Assembly (NCBI GenBank): GCA_034421515.1 | Contig: DAOUKH010000040.1 | Location: 1-54,179 of the forward strand | Source: DAOUKH01 sp034421515 | GTDB taxonomy: Bacteria > Chloroflexota > Dehalococcoidia > SHYB01 | Length of the DNA: 54,179 bases | Direction: 5' to 3' | In this document: positions 52,073 through 54,179 of the stretch, in pieces | Layout: the number at the start of each line of letters is the position of its first letter | Numbering within the stretch: position 1 is the stretch's first letter | The notes under the pieces: model-generated | The model's input: the letters and a program-made list of their open reading frames with translations, nothing else | The model's database searches: none | Told to the model about the DNA's origin: nothing | Position numbers and translations under genes: made by a program

Positions 52073-53797
52073 ATGACCGAGCGTGAAGCCCGCGAGCGCC
52101 GTCATCCGCCCTATTGCACCTGCGTCGATTGCACGAACGACAGAATGTCGAGGTGGCGCAGCTCCGGGGAAACCGCTACGGCCGGCGAGTCCGGAAGGCC
52201 CCCCAGCGGTGCCGGATCCCCGCCCGGCGGCGGCCGACCCCCGCGAGGGTCGGCCAAGGGAGGCTGTGGGCTTCTCCCCATCTTCGGCCTACTTATCGCG
52301 GCCCTCCTAGTCGCTGGCGCCGTCGCCTACCAACAAGGCCTCTTCGACCAATTCCTTGGCTCAGACGACGAGCCGATGCCCGGAGCGGCCATCGTAACGG
52401 CGACGCCCACACCTGCTCCCACGCCGGCGACCGCAACCCCCGTGCCCACGCCGCCGCCCGTGCCGACTCCGACACCCACACCGGAGCCTTTAATCACGCC
52501 CACGGCCTCGCCGCAGGAGATTTGGCGGGCCGCGGACAAGGCCGTACATGAGGCCCTCGCGGCGTACGAGGCGGCGAAGGGCGAGGAGCGGACCGCTGCG
52601 CTTGCTGCCTACGAGGATGCCCAAGCCGTGGAGGCGCACGCGTTCGCGGTGTGGCAGGGGCTCGACACGCCAACACCGCTGCCCCCCACGGCCACGCCAA
52701 CACCGCTGCCCCCCACGGCCACACCAACACCGGAGCCGCCGACCGCCACGCCTACCCTCACACCGACCCCGAGGCCGACTGCCACGCCCACACCGCGCCC
52801 TCCGGACACACCCACACCACGGCCAACTGCCACACCGACACCGCGGCCGACCGCCACGCCGACGCCCCCGCCGTCGCTGCTTAGCCACAAGGAATACATG
52901 GTCGAACTTATCAACGAGGAGCGCGCGAAGGCGGGCGTCCCAGCCGTCACCCTGGGCGATAACCGCGCTCCGCAGGTGCAGGCGGAATCATCGCTGGCGC
53001 ACTGTTTCATCGGGCATTGGGGCCTCGATGGATTAACGCCTGGCATGCGCTACAGCCTCGCCGGCGGCTACCAGGCGAACGTGGAGAACGCCAGGGGCTT
53101 CAGCCACTGCTCCTCCTCTGCCCGCTCCCTGCCGAGCATCAGGCAGGTCGTTCGGGATGCCATGGAGTCATGGATGGAGAGCCCGGGGCATCGGCGGAAC
53201 ATCCTTGCCCCATGGCCCCGGAAGGTCAGCATCGGCCTCGCATGGAACCGGACCCACTACGCCGTCCATCAGGTTTTCGAGGGGGACTACGTCGAATACG
53301 ACCAACTCCCGACGATCAGCGAGGGCGGCAAGCTCAGCCTGTCGGGGTGCGTCAAGAACGGGGTGCGGCTCGCGGGCGAGAGAGACCTTGCAGTTGAAAT
53401 CCACTACGCTCCTCCGCCGCGAAGGCTTGCGCCTGGGGAAGCCTCGCGGGCGGTCTGCATCGGGAACGGGTACCGCGTAGCCAAGCTGCGGTACCCGCTA
53501 ACCGGCAACCGGTTCTGGCCGAACGACTCCTTTACGGACCGGTCGCTTGCTTGCACCGACCCTGAGGGCGCACGCCCCAGGAATGCGGTCGTCCCCTACG
53601 TTACGGCTCGCACGTGGACGGTCGCGGCGGGATCCTTCTCCGTCACCGCCGACCTGCGTGACGTGGTCGCCGAACACGGTCCGGGCGTCTATTCGATTGT
53701 GGTCCTTGCGCCCGTCGCCGGCGAGCGCGGGGCCATCTCGCAGTATTCGATCTTCCACCAGGTCACGCCTCCGGACACGTACGGCCCCGCAGCCTAG
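52073..53797 (+). CDS. Membrane-anchored CAP/SCP-domain protein with Thr-Pro stalk and N-terminal CxCxxC motif
   Basis: A 574-residue protein in five parts. Residues 11-20 HPPYCTCVDC hold three close cysteines. A Gly-Pro-Ser linker follows, then one membrane helix at 66-86 (LLPIFGLLIAALLVAGAVAY). The outside part has a Thr-Pro stalk (110-147), a short Ala-Glu helical insert (150-193), a second stalk of TATPTP repeats (198-267), then a CAP domain from about 270 with SHKEYMVELINEERAKAGVP, GHWG and SPGHRRNIL. A C-terminal ~150-residue beta-rich part is unassigned. CAP proteins are secreted or surface proteins of varied role. Confidence 0.85.
   Translation: MTEREARERRHPPYCTCVDCTNDRMSRWRSSGETATAGESGRPPSGAGSPPGGGRPPRGSAKGGCGLLPIFGLLIAALLVAGAVAYQQGLFDQFLGSDDEPMPGAAIVTATPTPAPTPATATPVPTPPPVPTPTPTPEPLITPTASPQEIWRAADKAVHEALAAYEAAKGEERTAALAAYEDAQAVEAHAFAVWQGLDTPTPLPPTATPTPLPPTATPTPEPPTATPTLTPTPRPTATPTPRPPDTPTPRPTATPTPRPTATPTPPPSLLSHKEYMVELINEERAKAGVPAVTLGDNRAPQVQAESSLAHCFIGHWGLDGLTPGMRYSLAGGYQANVENARGFSHCSSSARSLPSIRQVVRDAMESWMESPGHRRNILAPWPRKVSIGLAWNRTHYAVHQVFEGDYVEYDQLPTISEGGKLSLSGCVKNGVRLAGERDLAVEIHYAPPPRRLAPGEASRAVCIGNGYRVAKLRYPLTGNRFWPNDSFTDRSLACTDPEGARPRNAVVPYVTARTWTVAAGSFSVTADLRDVVAEHGPGVYSIVVLAPVAGERGAISQYSIFHQVTPPDTYGPAA
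52667..52870 (+). repeat. Thr-Pro-coding tandem repeats within the CAP-protein gene
   Basis: Two near-identical 27-base units, GCCAACACCGCTGCCCCCCA followed by CGGCCAC, are followed by degenerate 18-27 base versions encoding TATPTP and RPTATPTP. The in-frame array probably varies in length between strains. Confidence 0.75.
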
Positions 53798-53924
53798 CTC
53801 GCATCCCGCCCCGAAGGGCGTAGACTTGCGGGGCAGGGCCCCCGCCCTCCTACCACGACGCGGATGAAGGCGGCGTCATTCAGGCACCCCCTGCGCCCGC
53901 CCTCGCGCCCCGCCGTTAGCCACC

Positions 53925-54179
53925 ATGGCCAAGCGAGACTACTACCAAGTCCTCGGCGTAAGCCCGACGGCGAATCAGCGGGAGATTCGGCGGGCCTACC
54001 GGCGGAAGGCGTTCGAGAACCACCCCGACCGCAACAAGGCGCCCGGCGCCGAGGACAGACTTAAGGAGATCAACGAGGCCTACGAGGTCCTCAGCGACGC
54101 CTCGAAGCGCGCCCAGTACGACCTCGACCGCCGGCTCGGTCCGTCACGGCCGCCGCCACCGCCGCGCTCCGGCCCGACC
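53925..54179 (+). CDS. dnaJ: DnaJ-family chaperone, 5' part cut by window edge
   Basis: The first 85 residues of a J-domain protein. KRDYYQVLGVSPTANQREIR starts the J domain, the HPD motif is in ENHPDRNK, and INEAYEVLSDASKRAQYD is helix III. After the J domain comes a Pro-Arg-rich segment rather than the Gly-Phe region of classical DnaJ, so it may be a CbpA-like or shorter J protein. The window ends before any cysteine-rich or client-binding region, so the symbol is provisional. The ATG at 53925 is used. Confidence 0.88.
   Translation, partial: MAKRDYYQVLGVSPTANQREIRRAYRRKAFENHPDRNKAPGAEDRLKEINEAYEVLSDASKRAQYDLDRRLGPSRPPPPPRSGPT

Overview
The window is 54 kb of GC-rich bacterial chromosome, read by eye from sequence alone. 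The gene content fits a Chloroflexota genome, probably a Dehalococcoidia or SAR202-like lineage. Supporting signs are a complex I operon without nuoEFG between nuoD and nuoH, lipoproteins with long Thr-Pro linkers, GatC/GatA, and many paralogous acyl-CoA dehydrogenases, crotonase-fold enzymes, luciferase-like (LLM) flavin oxidoreductases and metal amidohydrolases. This placement is an inference, because no rRNA or other phylogenetic marker is present.

Layout. 1-6344 (minus): nuoA-B-C-D-H-I-J-K-L, with nuoL cut by the window edge. 6345-6761: repeat-rich gap with four 23-bp-spaced direct repeats. 6762-9722: uvrA. 10046-13094: a crotonase-fold enzyme, an amidohydrolase and an LLM oxidoreductase. 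13095-13692: an insert full of repeats that ends in a second copy of the LLM gene's 3' end. 13693-14562: a voltage-gated cation channel with an acidic selectivity filter. 15241-17554: gatC, gatA and an Lrp/AsnC regulator. 17557-22201 (minus): amidase, a GatC-like small protein, a frameshifted amidohydrolase, a zinc alcohol dehydrogenase and a second crotonase-fold enzyme. 22337-28173: a small coiled-coil membrane protein, a CoA transferase, a nuclease-like gene lying between two copies of an acyl-CoA dehydrogenase 3' end, the operon SDR / SnoaL-like / acyl-CoA dehydrogenase, and a second LLM oxidoreductase. 28244-28714: a HigA antitoxin with only a relic of its toxin, next to tRNA-Asp. 28815-31128: tandem epoxide hydrolases. 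31125-35882 (minus): three acyl-CoA dehydrogenases followed by a NucS-like nuclease gene. 36086-40346 (minus): two large paralogous family 5 solute-binding lipoproteins. 40606-40691: tRNA-Leu. 40701-47179 (minus): an AddAB-type helicase-nuclease pair. 47320-47864: a MazEF-type toxin-antitoxin pair. 47877-51509 (minus): a peptide-type ABC transporter (binding protein and two permeases, no ATPases). 51655-54179: an NTF2-like protein, an anchored CAP-domain protein and the start of a DnaJ protein.

Taken together, the central 10-36 kb looks like a catabolic region. Amidases, amidohydrolases and epoxide hydrolases would open the substrate, LLM, ADH and SDR enzymes would oxidise it, and a CoA transferase, acyl-CoA dehydrogenases and crotonase-fold enzymes would carry out beta-oxidation-like steps. 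The solute-binding lipoproteins would capture substrates. The electrons could feed the respiratory complex I at the left end. The individual substrates cannot be read from the sequence.
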